59,856 nt of DNA from Acidobacteriaceae bacterium. Its GTDB lineage: Bacteria; Acidobacteriota; Terriglobia; Terriglobales; Acidobacteriaceae. The DNA lies in the NCBI GenBank assembly GCA_025360645.1, contig JANYBT010000036.1:1-59856 (forward strand), given 5' to 3'. Below, in pieces: positions 36,082-46,200 of the stretch. Made by a program: the position numbers and the translations under genes. Numbering within the stretch: the first letter of the stretch is position 1; each line of letters opens with the position of its first letter. The notes under the pieces are model-generated. The model did no database searches. It saw only the letters and a list, made by a program, of their open reading frames with translations, and was not told where the DNA came from.

Positions 36082-37221
36082 CTACGGCACCCAGTCGGCG
36101 ATAAAGATATTGGTTTCGTGAGGCGCTTTGGCGTTGCGGTTGGAGGCCCAGACCAGATGCAAGCCGTTGGGGCTGAACATGGGAAAGCCGTCAAAGCCAA
36201 GGCTGAAGGTGATGCGTTCCAGGTGGGTGCCCTTGATATCGATGGAATAAAGCTCGAAGTTGCCCATGGTCCCCTGGGTGGGGTCGGAGGCGTAGTTGGT
36301 GGAAAAAATGACGCGTTGGCCATCGGGGAAGAAACTGGGCGCGAAGCTGGCGGCGTTCAGTTCGGTGATGTGGCGCTTGGCGGTGCCATCGGCGCGCATC
36401 AACCAGAGTTCCAGGGTGGTGGGGCGCACCAGGTTCTCCTGCAAGAGCTGGCGGTATTGAGCGGTTTCTTTGGCGCCGTGAGGATGGTTGGCGCGATAGA
36501 CAATCCATTCGCCGTCGGGGGAAAAGAACGGGCCGCCATCATAGCCGATTTCGTGGGTCAGGCGTTTCACGTTCTTGCCATCGCTGTCCATGGAGTAGAT
36601 ATCGAGGTCGCCCATGCGCATGGAAGTGAAAACGATTTTGCGGCCGTCTTTGGAGAGAGTGGCCTCGGCGTCGTAGCCCGGGGTGTCGGTGAGCTGCTGG
36701 ACGTCGGAGCCGTCGTCGTTGGCGGTGAAGATATCATAGGTGGGATAGATGGGCCAGACATAGCCCTGGGAGTAGTCGGGGCGCGGCGGACAGTCTGGGC
36801 TGCCCAGATGGGTGGACGAGTAGAGGATGCGCTGAGGAACCCGGTGGAGCGGGAGGTTCAATAGGCTGGGCTTCAAGAAATAGGCACAGGTGGTGCGGCC
36901 CTTGCCGGTGGAGACCATTTGCTGGTCGCTGCCGTCGAGGAACATGGTGAAGATTTGATCGCACTTCAGGTTGGCGCGGGTAGACTGAAAGATCAGACGC
37001 AGGCCATCAGGGGAGAAGTAGGCCTCGGCGTTCTGGCCGCCGAAAGTGAGCTGGCGGATGTTCTTGAGGTGCTTTTCCTCGCCCGGAAAGGGGCCAATGC
37101 CAGGGAGAGCCGGGGTTGGGGCGGCAGCTGGGGCGACAGCGGCGGGAGACTGGGTCTGCTGCGAGGATGCGGTACCGGCGGCACAAACGATCAGAGCAAG
37201 AACAATCAGTCTGATTTTCAT
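36082..37221 (-). CDS. Secreted TolB-like PD40 beta-propeller protein
   Basis: A 379-residue protein with signal peptide MKIRLIVLALIVCAAGTASS followed by an Ala/Pro-rich linker. It has at least six PD40/WD40-like blades with the signature FSPDGxxIxF: AYFSPDGLRLIFQS, LSKDGRKIVFTSMR, FFSPDGEWIVYRAN, FFPDGQRVIFSTN and MFSPNGLHLVWASN. TolB-like repeats bind proteins or peptides in the periplasm; no enzymatic domain follows. The start is divergent from the DUF4440-like gene with only 45 bases between starts, so they share a compact promoter region. Confidence 0.85.
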   Translation of the reverse strand: MKIRLIVLALIVCAAGTASSQQTQSPAAVAPAAAPTPALPGIGPFPGEEKHLKNIRQLTFGGQNAEAYFSPDGLRLIFQSTRANLKCDQIFTMFLDGSDQQMVSTGKGRTTCAYFLKPSLLNLPLHRVPQRILYSSTHLGSPDCPPRPDYSQGYVWPIYPTYDIFTANDDGSDVQQLTDTPGYDAEATLSKDGRKIVFTSMRMGDLDIYSMDSDGKNVKRLTHEIGYDGGPFFSPDGEWIVYRANHPHGAKETAQYRQLLQENLVRPTTLELWLMRADGTAKRHITELNAASFAPSFFPDGQRVIFSTNYASDPTQGTMGNFELYSIDIKGTHLERITFSLGFDGFPMFSPNGLHLVWASNRNAKAPHETNIFIADWVP

Positions 37222-37266
37222 GGGATTATAACGATAGTCTAACAAATCAAGTTGCGGAGAATGCAA

Positions 37267-37740
37267 ATGAAAAAAATGCTGGTGGCGATGGTGGGCATCT
37301 GCACTCTGGTGCTAGGGGCGCAAGGCAAGGACAAAGGAAAAGCAACCATGAGCGGGGCGGAGCAGCTGATGAAGATTGAGGCTGACTTCAATCAGGCCGC
37401 CGCCGGGCATGGGGTGGACGGCTTCATGTCGTACTTCGCCGAAGACGGGGTTTCGGTGCAGAACGGCGGAGGGATTGTCACCGGGAAAGCGGCCATCCGC
37501 GAATCGCTGAGCCCGTGGGGGCCGGACCTGAGCCTGACCTGGAAGCCGGTAAAGGCAGAGATGGCCGCATCGGGCGACCTGGGCTACACCTTCGGCAACT
37601 ACGTTCTGAAGGCCAAGGACAAAAACGGCAAGATGGCAACCCAATACGGCAAGTATGCGACGGTCTGGAAGAAGCAGAAAGACGGATCGTGGAAAGTGGC
37701 GATGGACATGGGCAATGGCAGCCCGGCACCGGCGGAGTGA
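37267..37740 (+). CDS. Secreted SnoaL/DUF4440-like protein
   Basis: A 157-residue protein with signal peptide MKKMLVAMVGICTLVLGAQG. The mature part is one NTF2-like cone fold: SGAEQLMKIEADFNQAAAGH and GFMSYFAEDGVSVQNGGG, then GKAAIRE, GYTFGNYVLKAKDKNGK and the final YATVWKKQKDGSWKVAMDMG. This is the DUF4440 pattern. ATG 37267 is preferred to 37252 or 37264 because the signal peptide starts there. Ligand unknown. Confidence 0.82.
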   Translation: MKKMLVAMVGICTLVLGAQGKDKGKATMSGAEQLMKIEADFNQAAAGHGVDGFMSYFAEDGVSVQNGGGIVTGKAAIRESLSPWGPDLSLTWKPVKAEMAASGDLGYTFGNYVLKAKDKNGKMATQYGKYATVWKKQKDGSWKVAMDMGNGSPAPAE

Positions 37741-37827
37741 ATGGCGGCTGAGGCTGCGCGCGGATCATTACGGGTGGCGCGGTGGGTTCGAATTGCGCCA
37801 CCCGGTTCGGTTGAGGTCGAAAGAGTT

Positions 37828-38862
37828 TTAGCTGAAGCGCACTTTGATGTCGGGGCCTTTATCCAGGTGGATGCTGTCAATGAAGCGCACTTTGCCGGTG
37901 CGGAGGGTCATGATGACTGAGGACGTGCGGATGCCTTCGCCGAAGAAGCGGACGCCTTTCATGAGCGCGCCATCGGTGACGCCGGTGGAGGCGAAAATAA
38001 GTTGCTTGCCGGGCGCCAGGTCTTCGGCTTCATAGATGCGCTTCTTGTCGGTGATGCCCATGCGGGCCATGCGTTCTTCCTGCTCAGGACCGTTGACCAC
38101 CAGCCTGCCCAGCATGTAGCCGTTGAGGCAACGGATGGCGGCAGCGGTGATGACGCCTTCAGGTGCGCCGCCGGAGCCCATGACGGCATGGACGCCGGTG
38201 CCGATGACGGCGGCGGCGATGCCAGCGGAGAGGTCGCCATCGCCAATCAACTTGATGCGTGCGCCGGCGGCGCGAATGTCGGCGATAAGTTTCTCGTGGC
38301 GCTCGCGCTCCAACACCATCACCACCAGGTCTTCCACGTCGCGACCAAGGCGCTTGGCGATATTCCTGAGATTATGTTCGACCGGCGCGTCCATTTCCAC
38401 CGCGTCTTTGCAGTCTGGGCCGACCACAATTTTTTCCATATAGCAGTCGGGAGCGTTGAGCAGGCCGCCAGTTTCGGAGGCGGCGAGCACGGTGATGGCG
38501 CCGGGGGCTCCGGTGGCGCAGAGGTTGGTGCCTTCGAGAGGATCGACGGCGATGTCCACGCCGGGGACGTTGGCGCCGTCGGGAAAGCGGGCGCCGACTT
38601 TCTCACCGATATAGAGCATGGGGGCTTCATCGCGTTCGCCTTCGCCGATGACGATGGTGCCGTTCATGGGCACGGTGTCCATGGTCTGGCGCATGGCCTC
38701 GGTGGCGACATGGTCGGCGTACTTGCGGTCGCCCTGGCCCATGGTGCGGGCGGAGGCGATGGCGGCATTTTCGACCACGCGCAATAGCTCGAGCGCAAGA
38801 TCACTCTCCAGATTTTCTCCAAAACTCTTGGCTTTGACTTGATCGCGTTCGGATGTTGACAT
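37828..38862 (-). CDS. glpX: Fructose-1,6-bisphosphatase class II
   Basis: A 344-residue GlpX-type phosphatase of gluconeogenesis, also able to act on sedoheptulose bisphosphate in some relatives. The metal and phosphate site [18 protein letters not shown] is clear. [18 protein letters not shown] and [18 protein letters not shown] are also typical. The ATG is 13 bases before the window's next feature on the divergent strand region, with GGAGG in the leader. It is divergent from the CMD-family gene. Confidence 0.94.
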   Translation of the reverse strand: MSTSERDQVKAKSFGENLESDLALELLRVVENAAIASARTMGQGDRKYADHVATEAMRQTMDTVPMNGTIVIGEGERDEAPMLYIGEKVGARFPDGANVPGVDIAVDPLEGTNLCATGAPGAITVLAASETGGLLNAPDCYMEKIVVGPDCKDAVEMDAPVEHNLRNIAKRLGRDVEDLVVMVLERERHEKLIADIRAAGARIKLIGDGDLSAGIAAAVIGTGVHAVMGSGGAPEGVITAAAIRCLNGYMLGRLVVNGPEQEERMARMGITDKKRIYEAEDLAPGKQLIFASTGVTDGALMKGVRFFGEGIRTSSVIMTLRTGKVRFIDSIHLDKGPDIKVRFS

Positions 38863-38974
38863 GAGGCCTCCACAGAAATGAGTGCGGCTGAAAACTATAA
38901 ATCATGGAGTGGGGATAGGGAAGTGGGGAGGGTCGGCCACTTCGAGGAAGCGGAAAATCTGCTACGCTCTCGCC

Positions 38975-39376
38975 ATGACTATGGAGCGCAAAGAGCCGGT
39001 ATTTGTGCACAGCGAGAAGGAAGTGTGTGACAAGAGCGGCATTGCCCGGAAGTTCATCGAGACGCGGGCACGGTTAAACGTCAACGTGGATGCGGCGGAC
39101 AACTTTCTGGTGAAGCGGTTCTACAACATTGATCACAACACGTACTTGGAGGGCGCGTTGCCGGCCAAGACGAAAGAGCTGATGGGGCTGGTGGCGTCGG
39201 CGAGTTTGCGGTGCGATGACTGCATCCATTACCACATCATCCAGTCGTACCGGCTGGGGGCGTCGCGAGCGGAGCAGGAAGAAGCCATCAACGTGGCGCT
39301 GGTGGTGGGAGGAAGCATCGTCATCCCGCATTTGCGGCGAGCCTACGAGTTGCTTTCGGAGTTGTACGCGGGATGA
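38975..39376 (+). CDS. Carboxymuconolactone decarboxylase (AhpD-like) family protein
   Basis: A 133-residue CMD-family protein with redox motif CDDCIHYH (CxxCxxxH), here with both cysteines encoded normally, unlike the UGA-containing relative at 2.6-3.2 kb. The helical layout (AKTKELMGLVASASLRCDDC, GASRAEQEEAINVALVVGGS) is typical. ATG 38975 or 38981 is the start; the frame is open further upstream across the promoter region. A 54-codon ORF begins four bases after its stop. Confidence 0.85.
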   Translation: MTMERKEPVFVHSEKEVCDKSGIARKFIETRARLNVNVDAADNFLVKRFYNIDHNTYLEGALPAKTKELMGLVASASLRCDDCIHYHIIQSYRLGASRAEQEEAINVALVVGGSIVIPHLRRAYELLSELYAG

Positions 39377-39379
39377 GCG

Positions 39380-39544
39380 ATGCGGGCAGCACCGTGGGTT
39401 TGGGGCGACACGCAGAACTCAATCATTACCAAAAAAGTTGATGGCAAGAAAATCATCTACAAGCAAAGTATTAGCAAGAACATGATTAGCGATAACATTA
39501 TTAGCAAGAAAAGTGTTGACTATAAGGTTATCGGAAGGAAATGA
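39380..39544 (+). CDS. Small basic ORF of five-residue repeats, overlapping the Rieske gene
   Basis: A 54-codon frame: MRAAPWVWGDTQNS followed by five-residue units ITKKV, DGKKI, IYKQS, ISKNM, ISDNI, ISKKS, VDYKV and IGRK. It starts three bases after the CMD stop and its TGA overlaps the Rieske ATG (ATGA), so the spacing is that of an operon gene. Composition is far more A+T-rich than all neighbours. The product would be strongly basic (about 13 Lys/Arg). It may be a coupling leader peptide, a recent repeat expansion that happens to be open, or an AT-rich insertion. No homology is claimed. Confidence 0.45.
   Translation: MRAAPWVWGDTQNSIITKKVDGKKIIYKQSISKNMISDNIISKKSVDYKVIGRK
39425..39541 (+). 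repeat. 15-bp-period AT-rich degenerate tandem repeat
   Basis: About eight units of 15 bases. The clearest are ATTAGCAAGAACATG, ATTAGCGATAACATT and ATTAGCAAGAAAAGT (39470-39514). Earlier and later units diverge but keep the 15-base phase and an AAG or AAA in the third codon. Confidence 0.75.
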
Positions 39545-40629
39545 CCGGCGAGAAAATGAGTTTCGACGTTGACCGCAATCTGGCGCGGGCGTGGACGCTG
39601 CCCTCGCGCGCTTATTTTGATCCCGAGGTGTTTGCGGCAGAGCAAGAGAAGGTCTTCCGGCGAACCTGGCAGGTGGTCGGGCACCTGGCGCAGGTGCGGG
39701 GCGCAGGCGATTACTTTACTTGCGAACTGGCGGGCGAGCCGCTGCTGATCACGCGCAATCGGGCGGGAGAACTGCGGGGTTTCTACAATGTGTGCCGGCA
39801 TCGCGCGGGGCCTCCCGCAGAAGGATGCGGGTCGCGCAAACTTTTCCGCTGCGGGTATCACGGCTGGACCTACGACTTGAACGGCGGGTTGGTGCATGCG
39901 CCGGAGTTCGAGGGTGTTGAAGGATTTGAGCCGCTACAGTTTGGGTTGGCTCCGGTGCGGGTGGAGGAATGGTTCAACCTGATTTTCATAAATCTGGATG
40001 CCCATGCGGGCCCGCTCGGCGACGTTCTGGGATCGCTTCCAGCGCAGGCAGGCCGCTTCGACTTCCGCAGCATGAAGCGTTTCGAGCGGCGCACCTACGA
40101 CATGAAGTGCAACTGGAAGACTTACGTGGACAATTACCTGGAAGGTTTCCATTTGCCCAGCGTCCACCCCAGCCTGAACCGGGAGTTGGACTATAACGCT
40201 TATACCGTCGAAGCCTACGAGAATCACGTGCGGCAGTGGAGCCCGATCCGGGGGGCGCAGGTCGGCGATGCCACTTCGCGCCGCTATCAGGAGTCGCGCG
40301 AGGATTTGACGACCGATTATTTCTGGACGTTCCCCAATTGGATGCTGAACTGCTATCCCGATAATGTGTCGTTGAACATCATCGTGCCGCTGGAGGTGGG
40401 GCGGACGCTGGCGATTTTCGAGTGGTATTTGCCGGGAGCGGATTTGCAAAGTGCAGCGGCGAAGGCAGCAGTGGATTTCAGCGATGAGATCCAGAGGGAG
40501 GATGCGGCGATTTGCGAGACCGTGCAGAAGAACCTGCACTCGCGAAGTTACGAGCGGGGACGTTTTAGCGTGAAGCAGGAAGCGGGGGTGCATGCATTTC
40601 ATCGCATGTACGCGGAGGCGATGGGTTAG
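39541..40629 (+). CDS. Rieske non-heme iron oxygenase, alpha subunit
   Basis: A 362-residue ring-hydroxylating/demethylase-type oxygenase. The Rieske [2Fe-2S] ligands are Cys85 and His87 (CRHRAG) and Cys104 and His107 (CGYHGWTYDLNG). The mononuclear iron site is in DNYLEGFHLPSVHPSLN (two His), with a later acidic ligand expected. The layout resembles choline monooxygenase/GbcA-like quaternary-amine oxygenases, but the substrate is open. No ferredoxin reductase is adjacent. ATG 39541 overlaps the upstream small ORF; MSF at 39556 is a possible alternative start. Confidence 0.9.
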   Translation: MTGEKMSFDVDRNLARAWTLPSRAYFDPEVFAAEQEKVFRRTWQVVGHLAQVRGAGDYFTCELAGEPLLITRNRAGELRGFYNVCRHRAGPPAEGCGSRKLFRCGYHGWTYDLNGGLVHAPEFEGVEGFEPLQFGLAPVRVEEWFNLIFINLDAHAGPLGDVLGSLPAQAGRFDFRSMKRFERRTYDMKCNWKTYVDNYLEGFHLPSVHPSLNRELDYNAYTVEAYENHVRQWSPIRGAQVGDATSRRYQESREDLTTDYFWTFPNWMLNCYPDNVSLNIIVPLEVGRTLAIFEWYLPGADLQSAAAKAAVDFSDEIQREDAAICETVQKNLHSRSYERGRFSVKQEAGVHAFHRMYAEAMG

Positions 40630-40829
40630 CGGAGAACGGCGCGAGCGTTGTTGGCGTCGAACCGAAACGTGGAATCAACGAGTTGCGAGCCGATGTTAAA
40701 TTGTACTTCCGCTTCCAGGCAATGGGAACGACGTTTGACGGCACGATTGACTCGCGCTGTGCAATGCCGCCATGCGTGCTCGGCGAAGACACACACGCAA
40801 AAACAACTTCGTCAGTCTTCTTCCATGCA

Positions 40830-42005
40830 CTACTTCCCGAACGAGGAATGGAGGGCGTGCCCCCCGTACTTCTGGGCGTCGCCAGCAGCCTTCACCACCG
40901 CAGCCATGCCAAAGAACTCGTGCGTGGCACCTACGTAGATTTTGCGATCGACCTTCACGCCTGCCTTCTGCAGCGCCGACTCGAGCATCGCGCCGTCTTC
41001 GCGCAAAGGGTCGATCTCCGCATTAATGATAGTCACGGGTGGTAGGCCCTTCAGATTGGCGTGAACAAGATCGAGGCGGAGGTCCATCTTGTCGGAAGGC
41101 TTAGCCAACAACTTGTCCACGAACCACTCAATCATGGCTTTGTTGAGCGGCTTGGCGGTTGCGCTGTCAACGTAGGACCTGGTGTTCAAATCTCCGGTTT
41201 GGCCCACGGGATACACGGCAAGAATGTGCGTAGGCGCCTGAAGCCCTGCATCGCGTGCAGCCACTGCTGTGGCAATCGCCAAATTTCCGCCCGCACTTTC
41301 CCCGGCCAACGCCAAACGCCTCGGGTCACCCTTTAGGCTCACGGCGTTGGCAGCCGCCCATTTGTAAGTTGCCAGAGCGTCGTCCCAAGCCGCGGGGAAC
41401 TTTGCCTCCGGTGCCAGTCGGTAGTCGGACGAGATGACAATCGCCTGCGCCTCCTTGGCCAGCCCTCGGGCACCCCCGTCGTACACCTCTTTGCTAGCAA
41501 TCACCCAGCCGCCACCGTGAAAGTACACAATCACCGGGAATGGACCTGGACCATTTGGGGTATAAACACGCGCTGCGATATTTCCCGCGGCACCCGGAAT
41601 CTCGCGATCGATGCTTGTGACGCCGGGCACAAGCGCGGCCGGCGAGGTGTCCTTGCCTTGCGTTTTGAGTATTGCGATGACTGCGTCGGCGGGAGTCGGC
41701 TGTTTGCGAGCTTCGGCGGGCGTCAGCGTCTCGATGGGCTTGCCGCCCATCGAAGCCAACTGGTCCAGGACGGCTTGCATGTCCGAGTCTGCTTTGAACC
41801 GCGTACCCGTTTTCGCCATCGCCGGGGTCTCGGACGAAAAGGCAGGAGCAGCCAGCAGCGTGCTGAACACGACGCTCGTGGTTATGGCCAGGCTCATGAG
41901 GGTAGCTGCCGCTATGCCAGGAGAGCGCCGTGCTTTGCCGATTTTTCCATCGGGAACGTTATCTTCACTAACGTCTTTCGGTCTGTGGCAAATCAAAACT
42001 TTCAC
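40830..42005 (-). CDS. Alpha/beta hydrolase, hormone-sensitive-lipase-like esterase, exported
   Basis: A 391-residue esterase of the HSL (family IV) group. The oxyanion motif HGGGWV, nucleophile elbow AGESAGGNLA, catalytic Asp in AEIDPLREDG and His in GATHEFFGMA are all present. GTG 42005 is chosen because GGAGG lies five bases upstream (an in-frame GTG at 42029 has none). The N terminus has a long polar stretch before a hydrophobic segment (AAATLMSLAITTSVVFSTLLAA), so it is either exported with a long n-region or anchored in the membrane. Convergent with the Rieske gene. Confidence 0.87.
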   Translation of the reverse strand: MKVLICHRPKDVSEDNVPDGKIGKARRSPGIAAATLMSLAITTSVVFSTLLAAPAFSSETPAMAKTGTRFKADSDMQAVLDQLASMGGKPIETLTPAEARKQPTPADAVIAILKTQGKDTSPAALVPGVTSIDREIPGAAGNIAARVYTPNGPGPFPVIVYFHGGGWVIASKEVYDGGARGLAKEAQAIVISSDYRLAPEAKFPAAWDDALATYKWAAANAVSLKGDPRRLALAGESAGGNLAIATAVAARDAGLQAPTHILAVYPVGQTGDLNTRSYVDSATAKPLNKAMIEWFVDKLLAKPSDKMDLRLDLVHANLKGLPPVTIINAEIDPLREDGAMLESALQKAGVKVDRKIYVGATHEFFGMAAVVKAAGDAQKYGGHALHSSFGK

Positions 42006-42313
42006 AGCAGCCTCCAGTGAGCGTGACACCGCCCACAGTGCTTAGTTTGGGACTTAGAGGCTTCGGTTTAAATCCCGTGAATAATGTACAAGGGGCATGC
42101 CGATGCTGTACGTGTACTAAAGAGCATCTTCACAGAGATGTGCGAAGAGCCTGATAGGAGTGGCGTCCCTGGCGGGACTCGGTCATTCCGCTTTGGCTTA
42201 CTTAGCACTTACATGGGCTAGTCAGTGCCGCCGCTAGGCGGCTGGTGCATGGGTCACTCCAGTTGTTGGCTATGCCGCCGCAACCTCACTGGAGCATCGG
42301 GATGCAGCAAAAT

Positions 42314-43070
42314 CTAGCGAGCCCAGTGTTGCACCCATGTCGCGAAAGTGTGCCAAGCGGCGGTTTTGCCGACCGGTATACGGACCAATTGTGCGATTAC
42401 CAGAAGTGCACTGGCGCTCAGAGTTGCGCGGTGTGGTTTACGAGTGGACCAAACGTCGTATCCCACCAAAATCAACAGAAATATCCAGGAAAGAGCCGCG
42501 GCAACAAGATTTCGACGGTAGCTGAAAGCGAACGGCAAACGGGCTATCGCCGCGATCAGCAATGCCGTCGTCGCGACGTAAATAAAGCGCTTGTGCGCAG
42601 GCGGATCGCGCCGAGCACGATACGCGGAGAACAGAAGCGTTGCGAAAATCGCGATGTCAGTCAATGACAGGATGTAAAAGACTTTTGTATCCCGACCCAC
42701 CGCACCAGCCCCCCGGGACCAGCGAATCGGTAGCGGCCATCACGCCGAAGACAATCATCAGACATCCCAAGAAAAACCCTGCCACGCCTAAACGCCGATG
42801 CAGGTCGGTGCGGCCCACTGAGACCAGCGAGGTCTGGGTGACTAACAAAAGAATCCAGCACGAGAACGCGGCACCATGGATGTGGATGATCAGGCTTGGC
42901 AGCGGTGCATGAAAGATCCCGGCAAGAAAATAAGTGCGTGCAAAACCGGAAAACGCAGTGACCAGCATCAACAAAGACATGCCGCTGAAAAACAAATGAT
43001 CGAATCGACGACCTGGAAGGCTGACTTCAGGCGGGGTGGGTCTGCCAGGATAGGTTGTGCTTGTCACCAT
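42314..43070 (-). pseudogene. Multi-pass membrane protein split by a frameshift in a G6 tract
   Basis: From ATG 43070 the frame encodes a membrane protein (RRFDHLFFSGMSLLMLVTAF, LHRRLGVAGFFLGCLMIVFG) up to AATDSLVPGG. The continuing half lies in another frame, VGRDTKVFYILSLTDIAIFA to the stop at 42314, with RARRDPPAHKRFIYVATTAL. Removing one base from the run of six G (plus-strand C6 at 42709-42714) joins both into one protein of about 250 residues with six or seven helices. The joined protein looks like a DUF2306-type or similar family; I am not certain of the name. Mutation, phase variation and an assembly error are all possible. Confidence 0.75.
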
Positions 43071-43280
43071 TGTCCCTCGAAAGAGGAACGGACTGGTCGA
43101 GACTCACTGCCGCTCCAAAAGTGTCTCGAGGATCATAGACGGAGCGGTGATGCAGGTCAACGTCGGAGCCGAAGGCAGTCTGAGAGATGTCGGCAGCCGG
43201 GGAGATGTGCGAGGCGGGCAATCATCCCAATTGACGATAGAGTGCCCGCACGCTCCTTGACCGGAAAACCTGGCTGCTTG

Positions 43281-46200
43281 TTACTTGCCGCCGAGGGCGT
43301 CCTTGGCATGGTAGTTGGGATAGGTTGGCCTCTCATACTTGCGCAAGGGGTGGTTGGCTAACTCATCCATCAGGATCTGCACGGTGCGTTCGAGTTGGGG
43401 ATCGTGGCCCAGGCGGACTTGCGCAGGATCCAACTCGACATCAACATCCGGCGCTATGCCTTTGCCTTCGACCTCCCACTCGCCCGTTAGACCATAGAGC
43501 GCGACGCGGGGAGCGGTGACACCGCCTCCGTCGATCAAGCTGGGATAGCCGTAGATGCCGACCAGACCGCCCCAAGTCTTCTTGCCCACCAAGGGCCCGA
43601 GTTGGGCCTTGCGGAAGTACCAGGGCATGGCGTCGCCGCCGGAACCGGCCATTTCGTTAATGATCATGGCTTTGGGCCCGTAGATAGCGGCGCCGGGACT
43701 GGATTGATCTTCGCCGTCGCGCGCGGTGATGAGGCTGTTGAGGGGGCGTTTCAGGTAGTCAATAACATAATCGGCGAGATCGCCGCCGCCGTTGAAGCGC
43801 TCGTCGATGACCGCGCCTTCCTTGCCCACCTGGGCGAAGAAGTAGCGATTGAAGTTAGTGAAGCCATCCCCCGCAGTGTTAGGGAGGTAAACATAGGCGA
43901 GGCGTCCGTGGCTAAGTTGCTCGACCTTACGGCGATTGCCCTCGACCCAGTCTAAGTGGCGTAGAGCAGTCTCGTTAGGAATGGTGACGACGGTGACGTC
44001 GCGGGCTTTCTTGACATCGGGTGTGGGGCCAACCTTGAGTACGGTCTGCTTGCCCGCGGTGCCTTCAAAGAAGCGATAGATTTCGTCGTTTGCGGTCAGG
44101 TCTCTGCCGTTGACAGCGAACAGATATTCGCCGGGCTTGACGTTAACTCCGGGCTGGGTGAGGGGCGCCTGGGCTTGCGGGTTCCAGTTTTCGCCGTTGA
44201 AGATTTTGGTGAAGCGGTAGCGGCCGTTTTCGAGCGAGTAATCGGCGCCGAGCAGGCCGACGCCAACCTCCTTGATCTCAGGCCGGTAGCCGCCGCCGAC
44301 AAACACGTGGCCAAGGCTGATTTCGCCCAGCGCTTCTTCCAGCAAGTAAGTGAATTCGTCGCGCGAGCCGAGATTGTCGAGGTAGGGCTCGTAGAGGCGC
44401 GCGGCCTTTTCAAGATTGAGGCCGTGGGCGTTTTTGTCATAGAGGAAATCGCGCTCAATGCGCCAAGTCTCGTGGAACATCTGACGCCACATGGCGCGCG
44501 GCTCGACATACACCTGCATGGCGTCGAGCTTGAGCGGGCCTTCGCCAGGTTTGGGCTTGCCGCCGGCGGAGGGCGGTTCGTCGGTGCCGGCAACGATGAA
44601 GTCTTTGTCCTTGCGATAGATGAGCTTGGAACCGTCGAAGCTGAGATCGAAACCGTTCGCCTCGTCAATGAACTTGTCGGCTTTGCGCTTGCTCAGGTCG
44701 AACTTGTAGATGGTCTGAGTGGGATTGTCATCATTGACCCGGAGCACCAACGGACCTTCGCCGAGAAACAGGACACCCGACTTGCCGGTGCGCAGATTGA
44801 GATAGTTGCGGGCGGGGATGGGCAGGGCGAGAATGCGTTGACCGAAGCCGTCGAGGTCGATTTGTACGACGACCTTTTCGGGAGTGGCGTCGTCGGTTTT
44901 GCCGGGCTTGTGGTCGCTCTCGTCTTTGTCGCTTTTGATTGGGCCCGCAAGCTCAACGACACTCAGCTTGCCCTTTTTCTTGTTCGGGTTCTGGTCGGCG
45001 TCCTTCTGGGCTTCCGCTTTGGCAGCCTCTTTGATTTTTTCTTCGTCGCTCTCGGGAGCGAGCGGGGAGGGCAAGTCCTTGCTCAGTACGGCGACATAGA
45101 CGTTGCGGCTGACCGGGTGATCGAAGGAGGACATATCGAGCCAACTGCTGCCCAGCCCGACGTCGGTGCTGGCGGTGAAGTAGAGATACTTGCCGTTCTT
45201 GTCGAATTGGGGGAACTGGGTATCGCTCAGCCCATCGGTGAGTTGGAACGTGTGGGCTTGCTCGACGGAATAGGCCATGACGGCGTGCAGGTGGCTGGGC
45301 AACTGTTTGAGGTAGGCGATCCAATGGCTGTCGGGCGACCAAGCGGCCTGCATGTCGCGTTGCGGAGTATCGAAGCGATCGGTATCGAGCAGCGTAATCT
45401 TGCCGGTGGCAACATCGATCATCCATAGGTTGAGCCGCTTATCGCTGTAGCAGATCTTGCCGCCGTCGGGGGACCAGACCGGGTCGTAAAAGAACGAAGG
45501 CGATTTGCCGAGGGACCAATGTTTGACCTCTCCCTGACCGTCCTGGGGGCGAATCTGCAATTCGTATTCTCCGGGCTCATCGGAAAAATAAGCGATGCGT
45601 TTGCCATCGGGCGACCAGGCGGGATCACGGTCGGCCACTGCGGGGCTGTGAGTCAGGTTGCGAATATCGCCTTTGTCAGTGGGGGCGGTAAAAATTTCAC
45701 CCCAAGATTCCAGGACGGCGCGGACTCCGGCGGGGGAGAGGTGGAAGGTGGCGATCTGCTTGGGGTCGACGTTGACGAACTGGGGACGGACTTCGGGCAA
45801 ATCGCCGGCCATGTGGACGGGGATGGTTTTCAGTTGCTGGGTGGCATAGTCAAAGAAAAGGAGCGCGCCAAACTGCTCAATGACGATGCCGCCGGGGCCG
45901 GCAGAGGCGGACTTGAAATCGAAGCCGGTGTTTTTGAATAAAGGGCTGACCGTCTTGGCGGCGGTGTCGTATACGTAAAGGCTCTTGGGGCCGTCGCGGT
46001 CTGAGAGGAAATAAATCTTGTCGCCCACCCACAGGGGATTGAAGTCGTTGGAGTTCTGGCGGGGGATGCTTTCGACGCTGGAATCCTTGAGGTCGGCGAT
46101 CCAGATGGGAGTGGTTTGGCCGCCGCGATAGCGCTTCCAGGCGCGCTGCCACTGGATGTGAGGCACGTAGGCGAGGTGGGAGGCGTCGGGGGAGAGGGAG

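Noticed and set aside
38975-39376. A second selenoprotein candidate in the CMD-family gene
   Set aside because: Both cysteines of CDDC are encoded by normal Cys codons and the frame has no internal UGA.
40683-41045. Plus-strand frame after the Rieske gene
   Set aside because: It runs into the antisense of a clear HSL-type esterase and shows no family feature.
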